Shown piece by piece: positions 21,241 through 33,411 of a DNA stretch of 64,000 bases. The stretch spans positions 171,279,498-171,343,497 of the forward strand of contig JAPWDM010000001.1 of NCBI GenBank assembly GCA_035578155.1. Reading direction: 5' to 3'. Under the pieces are notes generated by a model, which saw nothing but the letters and a program-made list of their open reading frames with translations, ran no database searches and had not been told where the DNA came from. Within the stretch, counting starts at the first letter, position 1. Each line of letters starts with the position of its first letter. Position numbers and translations under genes: made by a program. Source of the DNA: Brachynemurus nebulosus. Lineage: Eukaryota; Arthropoda; Insecta; Neuroptera; Myrmeleontidae.

Positions 21241-22102
21241 AACTTCGTGTAAGTTCGGAACATTATAAAATTGATGAGTGATCGAAAATTTGAGAGAAGT
21301 AGTAAATAATTATAGAGTTTTACATTCATATACTGAATAAACGCAAGAGGACTGTATTGCTTGTGTATTGTATGTATTTCATGTACCTGTGAACTCTATG
21401 GTTTGGTGGCCAATGCACAATCAAGTTTACTTGTGATATGAAATTAACAACAAAATTGCAATAAAAAAAAACATTTTCTCTTTCTATTTCTATTTTATAG
21501 AAGCGTGTATATATTTATCTCTTTCTTTCGCTGTTTTTTCTTAAAATTATTAATAATGGGACAGATTCTAAAAATTGTTATCTTTGTCTAATAACTTATT
21601 TTAATACACAGAGAGCCATCTTTACGTATTTGTGATAATTACATACTTACCGACCAGTCCACATTATTCATAGAAAAAATTATATACATATAGAATCCTA
21701 TCAAAAATAGGGCCATATTGCACATCATTGTACTTTCTCCCCAACTGTAAGATGGCTCTCAGTGTACGTTTTTTCGCTCATTTTATACCTATTCGTTTCG
21801 TCATAGTTCGTCCGTTTCCGTTCGTTCGTCCGTAAAGATTTGATATAATGAAAAAAAAAAAAATGTGCACGTAGGTGGACAAAATAACGTGTCAGGACTT
21901 TATTACTTCTTTATTTATTCGTACATCTACATCAAGAAAATCTTCCAATTACGATAAACTCATTAGAAATAACTTTTGTGATATAATAAATACGTTGTCT
22001 TTGTGATTTTGTGTTTCTAATAAAAAAATCGTAGTTAATATTTTTTAAACCTTTATTTATTTCTAATTTTTATTATATACATAATTAGCTTTAATACAAA
22101 CA
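21241..22102. other. No recognisable gene
   Basis: AT-rich sequence with no coding-like frame. A 19-bp direct repeat (CAGTGTTCCGTACAATCAG at 22134 and 22162) lies just downstream. Confidence 0.6.
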
Positions 22103-22572
22103 TGTCGTCAAGTGCAAGTTGTACTTGCGCTAACAGTGTTCCGTACAATCAGTTGTTTCATCAGTGTTCCGTACAATCAGGAATCTTTTATAACGGGATA
22201 TGAAGGTGGATAAAATATTTTTCCTAATAAATAAATTTTATTCCTAAAGTATAACCTATTTTTTGATTTCAGAACGATCGTGTTCGTATGTGTCACATCG
22301 TGAACGTATGTGTCCGGACTGTTATATTTTAACCCTAGAATCATACATTGGTCTACGAGAAACGTTAATCATACATCGACGTCGTTTTGACGGATGGACT
22401 TTTTACGGAGAGTTTTAAAGTTTATTTGCAAAAAAACATTTTTTTTACATAACAATACTACAAAAGCGAACAAAATATTTAAAAAAATTGGATTTGGAAA
22501 AATTTCTTAATGTAAATATTTATTAATTTTTTTATCAAAGCATATTTTCATTATAAAAATTAAAAAATAGAT

Positions 22573-24308
22573 CAGTGGCGTAGCGAGGGGGGTGCAAGGG
22601 GGTCTATCATGCACCGGGCGCAACTCGCAGAGGGGCGCCAAATGTGCACCAAAGAAGTGCCAAATATTAACTATAGGGTTGGTTCACATCAAATCAACCA
22701 ATGCTCAAAACCTTATGTCTTCAGATCATTATAATATCTATATATTTTATATGGTAGTACTTGCTTTGAAGATAACGAATATAAATTTTTATCTTTTTAT
22801 TACCATTATTTTTATAGTTATAACAATTTTTAAAATCCAATAACCGCAATTTTTCGGAGCGCTTTGAAATATTTAAACACATGTAGCTCAAAAGCTATTT
22901 CCCTAGAAGGTAGAAACTGGTACCATTAATTTCAGAATTAAAAGGGATTAATTTGACATATAACGTGATAATGCAATTTAAATTTAACCCTTTCTCTACA
23001 AACCAAAAAAATAATATTTATAAAAAATCCAAAACCGGAATTTTTAATTTTTTGAAAAAAATATATGTTATACCCAACCTCTTAAGTAAGTTGTATACAA
23101 AGTTTCATGATGGTATTCCAATGGTAACACACTAAAATAATTTTTATTCTGAATTAAGACGTGTGGAAATCTGGTATATTTAGTACAGTATATGTTACTA
23201 ACAAAGAAAGATCCCAAGGACGGACCTATCGATTTTGTTGAAATTTGAATAAGTTGTAGAACACTAAAAAATAAGCGACACGTATTTTTTTTTTATTTGT
23301 AGAAAAACGGTTTGAAGGGGTGAAATCGCTCTTCAAAAATTGGGGTAAAATTTAATGTTTCAAATATCTCGAAAACGGTAAGAGATAGGAAGAGATAGAG
23401 TAAAAGTTTAAATTGACGATATTGGTCTTTTTTAAGAGCTATCTATTGATATGCAATTTATTCAAATTACACCAACAGGGGTAGTTGGGAGTTAAAATTA
23501 GGGGGTTAATTTTGCGAAAGGGGGTTAAAAATTAAATAAATTAAAATTTTGTGTGCAGATTTCAATTATGCGTAAAAAAATCTAATCGACCTGTTTTTGT
23601 TCAATTTTCTAATATTAAAATTTAGGAGTAGTTAATTAGGGGGTGACTGTGTCGACATAATCGTACTATTTGAGTTATTTAAAACTTCTTTTTTTATGGA
23701 AAATAGTCTAATGGTATCAGTTTCAACTTTCTAGGGCAAATAGTTTTTGAGCTACATGTGTTTAAATATTTCAAAGAGCTCCGAAAAATTGAGGTTTTTT
23801 TTTTAAAAAATTGTTATAACTCAAATATGAATATTCGAAAAAATATAAAACTTGGTATTTTTGGCTACACTGATTGGAAGAAACTATTCACCCAGTATCA
23901 GGCATTTTAAGAACATTGATGTTTAAAATTATTTTTTTATTGGTTGAATTAATATGGACTAACCCTATACGTCTTTCTGGTAGGAATGGGGGCGTCAATA
24001 AAGTATGATGCCCCGGACGCCAGTTATGTTCACTATGCCACTGGTGAAAGTGTAGGGAAATTGCGAAATTTCATCCAGGTTATGACTTCAAATATATAGA
24101 CACACAAACAAAGCACTTTTGAGCAAAAGAAAAGGTGGTCAAGGCAACTTTTAGAAAAAAATTTAAAATACAAATTTACGAGAAAGATTTTTTTTCGAAA
24201 TTTTAAATACACCTATCCACTACTTAAAATTTTTTAAATTTTAGAAATTAAGGGGGGCGCAAATAAAGTGTCATGCACCGGGCGCCAGTTATGCTCGCTA
24301 CGCCTCTG
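22573..24308. mobile_element. Non-autonomous hAT element inside the piggyBac-like MITE
   Basis: Termini CAGTGGCGTAGCGAGG and CTCGCTACGCCTCTG are bracketed by perfect 8-bp duplications AAATAGAT (22565-22572, 24309-24316). The copy at 61-62 kb has the uninterrupted sequence with a single AAATAGAT, proving the insertion. A second end-like motif (TATGTTCACTATGCCACTG) ends at 24043, so the element may be a composite of two related hAT copies. No transposase frame. Confidence 0.9.
22674..23967. mobile_element. Long-terminal-inverted-repeat element nested in the hAT
   Basis: TAGGGTTGGTTCACATCAAA and TTAATATGGACTAACCCTA are the ends, with TA flanks. The arms extend well over 200 bp: AAATATTTAAACACATGTAG at 22868 is matched, inverted, by CTACATGTGTTTAAATATTT at 23752. 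The middle has repeated stretches such as AGAGATAGG. Class undetermined. Confidence 0.75.
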
Positions 24309-25044
24309 AAATAGATAAATACATCAATTGTAATAATTAATTTATGAACTATTGTGAGTCAGTGGACATGTGTGACTTTACAGAATGTGAAATTTCTCAG
24401 TCATAAATATTCCTATAGATATGTAGTTATTTCCCCATTAGGCACATTTGTAAATTTTCTAAAATTTGTTAGTAATTTTTCGAATAAGATCTCAAAAAAT
24501 AATAAAAATTAAAATATTTTCCACAAAATAAATTGTTAATCTTTTATTAAGTCATTCGAAATGCATTCTTTAGTTTTCGATTCAATATATTAAAACTTCA
24601 GTATTATGTCGTCTCTATAAGTCAAACAGCTGTAATCATCTTTCACATTATCATAATCATTGAATAAATTAATTATAACATCCATATCTTTAATAAGTTT
24701 TAAAAAAAAATTAGGAAAACTTTTATATGTAGTGTACAAAATCTTCAAAAAAAGCATACGTTAATTATACATCGACGTCCTTTTGACGGACACTATTTCA
24801 ATACAAACAAAACGACAATGACTATAAACAAAATAAATATATGTGGTGTGTTATAATAACAAATAAATTAGATAACAGAAATCTCACAGCAAACAAGTAA
24901 CAACAAGTCGTAGTATTGGAGCAGGTAGAGAAGATCGTACGTCGTTTTGACGTGTACGTATGATTCTAGGGTTAAGAAGTTTTAGTTATGACCACTGATT
25001 GTGAGGAACATTACTTAGTGCGTGTCAAACACGCACTTGACGAA

Positions 25045-26899
25045 TTTTTATATTATTGTTATATATTAAATTTCCTAAATTAAGGCTCTATTTAAATGTA
25101 GTAGTTGTATTTGATTTAGTTAGAATTTTATGTATTTTATCTGAAATTTTACCAAAATATGTTGAAGTTTTGAAATTTGATTTGGGGTCTGACTTAACAG
25201 AGGGATAAATTTCTTTTAAGATTTGTTTAAATTTTTTTTAGCTACTAATTCATCAGTTAATTTTGAATTATATCCGTTATTATTTGCTATTGTAATGCAC
25301 TAAACTACTGCATTTAAATCGAACTAATGCAATATTAATTGAAATACTTACTATATCTATTAAAAATTCACTGTATGCTGCTGAACTAGAACTATACTTA
25401 CTAATGATAAATGGAAAAAATTTGAAAATATATATTGTAACAATTCTAGTACCTAATTACTAATTATTATTATTAAATATTTTGTCGCTTGCACGCACCT
25501 AAGTAATTTTTATAGCTAACAAACATGAAAAAATTATTATCGGTGACAAGCAAATAAAAGAAAAAAAAATGATTATTAGGTAAATATATACATAATTGGA
25601 CGCACTAACCTTTATGAGGAAACAATATTAACCCAATTAAATGTAAATATACAGGATGTTACAGTTTTGGTCAAAAATATTTTATTGAAAGATACCTTCG
25701 AATAAAGTAAATCTTGCGTTGAATACCCTGTTGATAATTTTTTTTTTTTTTTTTTTGATAATCTTATCTGAAATACACTGGAGAAAGAGTTAATTGTAAT
25801 ATTTTGTGTTGATAGAACATTACAAACAAAGAAATTCTCTTTTGAGAACCGACTAACATTAATTTTCAACAACGATATTAATAAAATAATGTTAATTCAT
25901 TTTATTTACACAGTTATATTTATAAAAATTTCGTAACATAAATATATTACAATTAAGACCATTATGTTTTTTTCATAAACACTAAATTCATTTGTCACAC
26001 TTTTACAAGATAGATAGAAGAATATATTGTTTATAAATTTTCACTTTTTAAACATTTAAAATCTGCATAATGTATTAAAAAATTAAAAATTAAACTTCAA
26101 AAGATGTAGGAGGTCACGATGGTGCCAAAATTATTAAACTCTGTCTGGTTCAAAACTAGAAACCAATATCAAATTACGTTATGACAAATGTCTGGCTAGT
26201 AATTTAGCGTTTAGCCTGGCAAGTCTGGGCAACTAATGCTGTGTCAAAGCCAGATAACAATATCTAATCAAGATCAATTAAAACATGTAATTCGTACGCC
26301 AAATTGGACCAATATATTCAAATAAAAAGCTGAAACACAGTTTCAGAACTTTCTGTCTCGTTTTTATTTGAAACTTGCTGAGGGATGTAGATTAGGATTA
26401 GTAGCTATGGTAAGAGAATGATATATAATCATTTCTGAATAATACTCAAAAATACCTCAATGACAAGGATCATAGAGGTTAAAGGTTACAAAAATCAAAA
26501 TTTAGTGCAATTTTAGGATTGCGGTATTTTAAGAAAAGTTGTTGAGGACAAAATTGTTATAAATTGAAATTTCTAAAAATTACATTTTATAGAAATTTTC
26601 GAAATTTCGCTTTTAGTGGGAAGTTATGTGGCAAATTTCATATTTCATCAGATAAAAAATCAATTCCCACTAAGAGACGCTACTAATCCTGCCTTGCTGC
26701 AAAATTTCAAAAATTCAAAAAAGAAAGTGTGAAAAAATAAAAAAAAATTCTGCTGTCACTTAATAGGACTTAAGAAAAAAAATTTTTCCTTAAAATAATC
26801 AGAATATTTTATGCCCACTTTAAACCAAGTTCCATCGATTTTCATAAACGCAATCTAGAAAAAATCGAAAAAAAAGAACCAAAATTTTTTGATTCTTTT
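25045..26899. other. No recognisable gene
   Basis: AT-rich. An inverted pair (TTAGGATTAGTAGC near 26390 and GCTACTAATCC near 26680) hints at an old element. The frame at 25612-25872 is A/T-driven. Confidence 0.55.
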
Positions 26900-28336
26900 A
26901 AGACTAGCCGCGCACTAGCAATTTTTTAATCACGTCTAATAGCAACTTTTAAATCACCGAGTATAAAACGTATTGTTTTCTGTTGAACACAGCCACACAC
27001 AGCGCACTGGTGATTTTTAAATTGAGGCAACTAAAAAATTACATTATGTTCTATTTTATGAGTGAGAGAACTGTTGCCGATGATAATGGAACATGTAAGT
27101 TGAGGTTAGTTGGAGCGCACTGGTGACTATTTAGTTGTTTATAACTATTTCTTATAACAAATTTTTATTCATTTTTATGAAATTGAATCATGGCGTTGAA
27201 TGTCGAAGATTTTATTAGTGAGATCGAGAAGTGACCAGCAATATATAATACAAAATTAAAACAATATTCCGATAAAAATTAAAACAAAAACAAAAAAATA
27301 AAAAAAAAAATTTGGGGGATAGGTCTACCCACACTGTCAACTTCCCATTGGGTGTCCTTAAAGACTAGAGACTACTGTACATAAATAATTCTTTTTCCAT
27401 TTCGGGCAACTTCTCCCCCCGGCCCCCGATAGAGGCTTTGCCCCTTGCACCATACCGGGGGCTTCGCCTTCTGTGCCTAAGGGTGGGGCTCCACCCTTAT
27501 CAAACAAATGATAACATCATTTGTTCTCAAGATATGCGAGACAAAATATAATTCAAATTTTTTTTGCAAAAAATTACAATTCAATTTTTTTTTTAAATTT
27601 TATAATAATATACTGGCGTTTTTAACATCAAGGAAGATTCTTAGGCCATTATATAATAATGTTATGGTAAAAAATCCATATAATCTATGTTATCTTATTA
27701 AAGTTAATTCTGTTTTTTTACCACAAAAAACAAACCGCTAATCCGAATTTGCTGAACACTTTATCCGGTCTTCATTTTTTGATTACGCATCTAATGAAAT
27801 TAGTCCGGAGTTGATATCGTCATTTGTTCTCGAGATATGCGAGACGAAAAAAAATTCACGAACGAACGAACGAACTAACGAACGCACGCACAGACATCAC
27901 GCTAAAAACGATGGATTCGGATTCTAGTGACCTTGAAACGTGGAGATATGTCAAAATTAGCGATTCGTAAAATCGGACCCATTACAATAACTTCCTATGG
28001 GAAGTTAAAAAACCGAAAAATAATTTAAAAATTTATTTTTATCTTCTCTTAAGTTTTTGAAATAATTTATAAAATTGATTGCTAAGTCGAGCCTTTGGCT
28101 CACTAATAGATGAATCCACAATCGCTTGCGTTTTTGTTTCTTTTTTCGTAATTCAAGAGTGCAAACACATGCCATTTCTATGAAATCCATTTCTCTATTA
28201 AAATTGCATATTGGTTGTATATGGAGAGCAACTATTTAATCAACTAGTGCGCGCTTGTAAGAAAAAAAAGAGCAACTTTTAAGTGATTAAACTATTCAGT
28301 TGCCTATTGTAAAAGTTACTAGTGCGCGGCTGGCCT
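26900..28336. mobile_element. Inverted-repeat element (family P) with a nested element
   Basis: TAGCCGCGCACTAGCAA at the left is matched, inverted, by TTACTAGTGCGCGGCTGGCC at the right. Inner motifs (GCGCACTGGTGA, GTTGCC) recur in both arms. The GC-rich tips stand out in this AT-rich region. No clear target duplication or transposase. Confidence 0.6.
27338..28006. mobile_element. Nested repeat ending AACTTCCCAT
   Basis: AACTTCCCATTGGG at the left and CCTATGGGAAGTT at the right form short inverted ends. The body has a GC-rich block (GGGGCTTCGCC, GGGGCTCCACCC) near 27415-27500. Near the right end are GAACGAACGAACGAAC and the phrase GTGACCTTGAAACGTGGAGA, which I recall as a recurrent repeat motif in insect genomes. 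Non-coding. Confidence 0.55.
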
Positions 28337-28760
28337 AAAATATTAACAATTTGCTACCATTTCAAAATAATTGAATAAAACTCTCTAGTTCCGATAGATC
28401 TGGAGATACTCACTGATTCAAACAACCACATTGCATACATTAACAGCCGGAAATTTCCCATCCGGTTCTGTTGTTTTCTAAAACGTCAAGATCCGGTGAA
28501 AATCTGATCTGATGACCAATGGACAAATGCCCAAACCGCTATATGTAATTGAATTACCATATTTTACGTTAGTAAAAAAATGTGTGATTTTTGAGTGACA
28601 TATTTTATGGATGGTCCCATATTGAATTTTCAATATTTACAATTTACGGATTTTTTTAAGCAATGCGGTAATATTTGTATTTAAATAATTACAGATTAAG
28701 GATAGTAGGTCATTAAAACAAAAGAAATAAAATATCAAAATTATTATAAAACGCTAATTA

Positions 28761-29664
28761 GTACAGGAGGTATTGGCGCATGAGTACCGAAAACTATTCC
28801 ACCTCAATTTTTTTATGCGATCCTGTTGACATTGCCCTACTGATGATATAAATGCATGTTGCCAGGGGGCAACCCGGGGCCATATTGCTTAAACCAGAAG
28901 TTGTTTAAACAATTGCAAGGAATTGTTATTTTTCAACCGGATAATTTTTTTTTTATATTCTTTATTGAAATACAAATAAAAAAGGTCCTATGACTTTTTA
29001 CGATAAAGGTAATAGTTTTCGAGATATGAATTTTTAAAGGTTCGAAAAATCTCAAATTTGAGTACTTTTGACCCATGAAAAATATATTTAAAAAAAAAAA
29101 ATGAAATATAAATAATATTTTTTTTAATTCTTTATACAATAGTTAATAATATGCTTAATAGAGATTTTAAAAAATTTCATTATTTGTACCTGTTTTTTAA
29201 TTGTTAATTTCGTGCGCTCACAAGTATGCGTCCCCTACCTTTAAAATACCTTTAAGTATTTTTTCAACCGGACAAATTTTTTTTTATATTCTTTATTGAA
29301 ATACAAATAAAAAAGGTCCTATGACTTTTCACGATAAAGTTAATATTTTTAGAGATATGAGTTTTTAAAGATTCGAAAAATCTCACCTTTAAAAATTCAT
29401 ATCTCTAAAAATATTAACTTTATCCTGAAAAGTCATAGGACCTTTTTTATTTGTATTTCAATAAAGAATATAAAAAAAAAATTGTCCGGTTGAAAAATAA
29501 CAATTCCTTGCAATTGTATAAAAAATTTCGGTTTAAACAATATGGCCCCGGGTTGCCCCCTGGAAACATGCATTTATACCATCAGTAGGGCAATGTCAAC
29601 AGGATCGCATAAAAAAATTGAGGTGGAATAGTTTTCGGTACTCATGCGCCAGTACCTCCTGTAC
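28761..29664. mobile_element. MITE family E, long foldback copy (TA-flanked)
   Basis: Ends TACAGGAGGTATTGGCGCAT and ATGCGCCAGTACCTCCTGTA are flanked by TA. Arms extend past TTGACATTGCCCTACTGATG. A second palindrome sits inside at ~29265-29490 (CAAATAAAAAAGGTCCTATG facing CATAGGACCTTTTTTATTTG). Confidence 0.85.
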
Positions 29665-29666
29665 TA

Positions 29667-30156
29667 AATGACAGTAATAATAATGACAAATGCTCAAACA
29701 AAAACAAAAAATAATAACAATAAAAGAAATGTAAAATTTCTTTGTGTATTGTCATCAAAACACTATAATTATGATATTATGAATAATACCTATAAACATT
29801 AAAATTATTAATAATTGTTGTAACAAAGAATTTTTATTCCGTACAATGGCGGTTGATCTGTTTGTATACAAAGGTAGCAAATCTACACCTAGTGAAATTT
29901 CAAAGAAAATAATATTTTGTACTTATTATTAAATTTTTTTTTAACACAAAGAACAAGTTTGAAAATCTTTGCTCTAAACGATTACCAAAATGGTTCAAAT
30001 TCTACTAATGAATTCGTTTTTTTTTTTTTTTTTTTTTTTAAATTAGAAAAGTACCATCATAATTGTGGCCAATTATTTCATACTCCAGTCTATTTTACAA
30101 CAAATAATTTCAAAATCATTATTATTTGTTGTTTTTCATCAAAATTATCAAGAACT
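29667..30156. other. No recognisable gene
   Basis: AT-rich with a long T-run near 30019-30040. The open frame at 29917-30312 depends on that run. Confidence 0.6.
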
Positions 30157-30473
30157 TTGCGGCAATGGGCGCTCATACTCGGAGGCAGGGGTAGCCGCGG
30201 CCTCTCCCTACCTGACCATGTTTGGAAGAAAATTCCAAAAGGGAGCTCGAAGAAAGCAAACGACGCTTTTTTTTTAGAAGAAGCTGATAATTTAGGACGT
30301 TTTTTGAAATGAACCTTTTATTTTGCTCGCCAATGTTATTTTTAAGGGAAATTGAGGAATTTTTACAAATCACTTTTCGTCATCTAAAATATCAAAATAT
30401 TAGAAATATTCCTTGCCCCTAATTCCAACCCCCCCTCTGAAAATCATCATATGGGCGCCCATGCTCTGCGGTA
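30157..30473. mobile_element. Possible MITE with GC-rich termini
   Basis: TTTGCGGCAATGGGCGCTCA at the left and TGGGCGCCCATGCTCTGCGG at the right pair as an imperfect inverted repeat. The body is AT-rich. Confidence 0.45.
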
Positions 30474-30852
30474 AACCAAACAAAAATATTAGATATTTTA
30501 TAGTGTAAAAAAATTTATTGTACTTAATGACGTCATAGAGGTGAAATTTATTTTAAAAAAAGAAAAAAAAAACACGTGACGTGATTTTCTAGCAATTCTC
30601 GTAATATAGGTTTCGTCAGAAGTAATATCATAGTGAATTACTGTAAAATTATTAGTTGCATGCCAATTCTAAAAACTACGTGATGTGCCACTGTTTATAT
30701 ACATATTATACAGTTGTAAGTATTTTACTTTGTTTATAATGTTTATAAGGTGCACGAAACATTATGAATCATACTTAAACAGATAATATCGTATGCGGCA
30801 TGCACAGATTTGTACGGACGAACGGTATGTATTAACATTTGGAATAGGAATA

Positions 30853-31245
30853 GGGTAAATGGTATAGTTATTGGGCAGTTAAGAAAAATTTTCAAAACAA
30901 AGTACAGAGAAAGTACGTGTTGTAGCTTTATTTTTAACTAAAAAATTCATAAATAAAGTAAGACCTGTCTATTTTAATGTACCATATAAAACTTTACATA
31001 TTGGTAAGCCTCTGAAAAAAAAAATATATTAAAGTTTGCGTGTAGTAAAATACAGTTATTGGACAAATATTTCATTTATTAATTTCTGGCGTATTTCCAC
31101 AATTCACAAGTTCTGTAGATACCAGAAGTTTCTGTTTAACTAAAAAATCAGGAAGTTTGCTTTACTAGTCTATAAGCCTTATAATCTTCAAAAGAGAGTG
31201 TCTTGTCCAATAACTGTCAACGTCCAATAACTATACCGTTTACCC
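30853..31245. mobile_element. MITE family H (TA-flanked, GGGTAAA ends)
   Basis: GGGTAAATGGTATAGTTATT and AATAACTATACCGTTTACCC pair exactly at the tips with TA outside (30851, 31246). The GGGTAAA tip is shared with family G, suggesting one mobilising transposase. Confidence 0.85.
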
Positions 31246-31246
31246 T

Positions 31247-31869
31247 ACAACTTGCTTGAGTGTCTCCTGGTACGGCCACAAACGGCACAAACCGCATAGC
31301 AGTTAGTTCATTTTCAGTACACAATAACGATATCGCAGACTGATGAAAACATAAGTACAAAGTCTACAAATTCCATTACAAAAGTATTTTCATTCCCAAC
31401 ATGTCATTATTATGGTTGTCAACGATTTAAGTATGTACATAGTTTTATAAGAAGCTGTCGGCAGATGTCAGACAAAAAAAAGAGATATTCCGTACTAAAA
31501 ACGTGAAAACACGTTTATCATAAAAAAAAAAAAAATTGTGAGTGTGTTTAAGATTACACGACCGAAGTGAAAACTTCTATGGCGATTTCGTAATCGATTC
31601 GAGGTAACAAACATTTTCTATAGAAAGGAATTTATTGAACGAGTCTTGATTATAGATAAACGTGCGAAGCCAATAACAAAAGAATGCAGAAAAAAATAAT
31701 AAATTCTCTTCAAATTGAATCCAAGATTAAAACGCCATTAGATTAGAACCAAAATCCATAGAATCCATAGGAAGTCAAAGTATGTCCCAGTTTAATAACT
31801 TGCTTGAAGTATCCATAACTTTTTTATTTAAAAATAATTTATTTACTGTCTGTTTACCATAAATACCAT
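31247..31869. other. No recognisable gene
   Basis: Mixed-composition sequence with no coding-like frame, RNA motif or repeat match that I can support. Confidence 0.55.
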
Positions 31870-32458
31870 AATAGTATATTGTACAATAAATGGGAAAAGA
31901 GGCTTATTTCTCACGAATATGAGTTTGTTGCGCGAGCCCGCAGCGCAAGTGCAACAATTCGTATGAGTGAGAAATAGGCTTTTCCCACCTTAAGTGCGGG
32001 AAATTGTCGATTGCCCACGAAAGCGAAGTTGAGCGCACGAACGTAGTAAGTGCGCTCATTCGCTTGAGCGGGCAATCGATAATCCCATACGAGTTGCATA
32101 TACTATTTTTTATTACGAATTTCACATACTTTTTTCTATTATTATTACTATTTTTGACATTTTTATTACTTTTTATTAAAATAATATGTTTGAGTGTTCG
32201 TCTTTTCTTTTCTGAATTAAATATTGTTTAAATTACTTTGTTGGAGGTTTCTATAGAAATAATTACGAAATATTTATTAAATGAAAAATCAAGGGCGGCT
32301 TTGTGTGTTTTGATTAATTTTGCGTGTTTTATTGTCAATTTGCGTGTGGAAAGTTACTTTCCGCACGCAAAAAAGTATGTGGGAAGAATACAACTATTTT
32401 GCGTACAGAAATGTGTGCGCCAAGTTAGTACTTCTCCCGCATGAGTAATAAAAAATAA
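31870..32458. mobile_element. Family D repeat, copy 2, with an extra hairpin
   Basis: Aligns with 8336-8834 throughout. It carries an additional ~100-bp foldback at 31889-31988 (GGGAAAAGAGGCTTATTTCT facing AGAAATAGGCTTTTCCC) with a GC-rich centre GCGCGAGCCCGCAGCGC. The extra foldback is absent from copy 1, so it is either a later insertion or a loss in copy 1. Confidence 0.75.
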
Positions 32459-32574
32459 TTTATGTCAGAAGATTGGCTTTAAAATAATTTAAACATAAAT
32501 ATTTTTTAATATCAATTTGATTTCAATTGTTTTATTAAGTGTCCAACTAAGTTCTACTAGTTTTTTGCAAAAAA

Positions 32575-32859
32575 AAGCACGTAATCTTTTAGAAACAGCT
32601 TGTTGAGTTTTCTGCAAGTTGTTGTTGCGTTTGCGCAGAATCTTGGTCCAGTAATTCTTGCAATTCCTCGTAACTGATTGCTGTTGGAGACTCCATATCG
32701 TGGTTTATCATTTAAATTGAAATCTCCATTTTATAAATTTTCGAAATCATCTTCGACACGTACTGTCATCAATAGCACTGTCACTGCTTCAGCAGCACCT
32801 TTTCCTTGATGAAATTCGTATAGAAGACAATGGCGGATATGCACAATATTTACTTCCAT
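32575..32859 (-). pseudogene. mariner transposase, N-terminal fragment
   Basis: From an ATG at 32859 the minus strand reads M-E-V-N-I-V-H-I-R-H-C-L-L-Y-E-F-H-Q-G-K, the standard N-terminal helix of mariner transposases. A stop near 32735 precedes N-G-D-F-N-L-N-D-K-P-R-Y-G. In another frame Y-E-E-L-Q-E-L-L-D-Q-D-S-A-Q-T-Q-Q-Q-L-A and Q-A-V-S-K-R-L-R-A follow, the helix-turn-helix region. It is broken by a stop and at least two frameshifts. The catalytic domain and termini are absent. Confidence 0.8.
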
Positions 32860-32948
32860 TTTCAACTCAATAAAAAAAAAAATGTATTGAAGATTAATAT
32901 ATTAAGAGCGTGATGAATTTGCAGAGTAAAAACAGCTGTGTATGTATA

Positions 32949-33409
32949 CTGTGTGAGTTTTTCGAGAGTTGCCATTTTTATTACAGTCAAACCGTTGATT
33001 TAATTGAAAAATTGTTCAAATAAGAGTTGTAGATACCGACGGGGGCAACCGATTGCTATAGTCAGGAGCTTTGTAGCTCTTATGGTTTTCAGACTATGAT
33101 ACAAACTTATAGATTTTTAAATGGGACTATATATTAATTTTTCGATAAAACTGATCTAATACATTAATTACATAAATTACAACATAAATGAGCAAAAAAT
33201 TTTTTTTACCCAAGTTTAATTTTTTAATTTTTCTTTAATTTATCAGTTAGGCGGTAAAAATATGTATATATACTTGAGGCTACTTCAACCGATAGTGTTT
33301 TTCTTGGTTACATTTCCAATACATCCAAGAAAAGAACCATTTCCAGTATCATTTCTATCATAAAAATTTGGTTGTAATAGAAATGGCAACTCTCAAAAAA
33401 CTCACATGG
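32949..33409. mobile_element. MITE family F, copy 2 (TA-flanked)
   Basis: Same termini as 19177-19594 (CTGTGTGAGTTTTTCGAGAG / CTCTCAAAAAACTCACATGG) with TA on both sides. It contains a short extra segment near 33240-33270. Confidence 0.85.
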
Positions 33410-33411
33410 TA

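Larger units (their letters stand above)
22333..24971. mobile_element. piggyBac-like MITE, copy 1, interrupted by a hAT element
   Basis: CCCTAGAATCATACATTGG after TTAA (22329-22332) and CGTATGATTCTAGGG before TTAA (24972-24975) give the TTAA target and CCCTAG termini of the piggyBac superfamily. Subterminal ATCGACGTCGTTTTGACG motifs recur at both ends. Without the insertion it is ~895 bp, like the 901-bp copy at 61355 in opposite orientation. Confidence 0.9.
22103..25044. mobile_element. Possible outer inverted-repeat element enclosing a nest
   Basis: GTCGTCAAGTGCAAGTTGTA...AGTGTTCC at 22103-22142 is matched, inverted, by GGAACATTACTTAGTGCGTG...CACTTGACG at 25006-25042. The pairing is imperfect, so this outermost layer is tentative. 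Confidence 0.35.
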
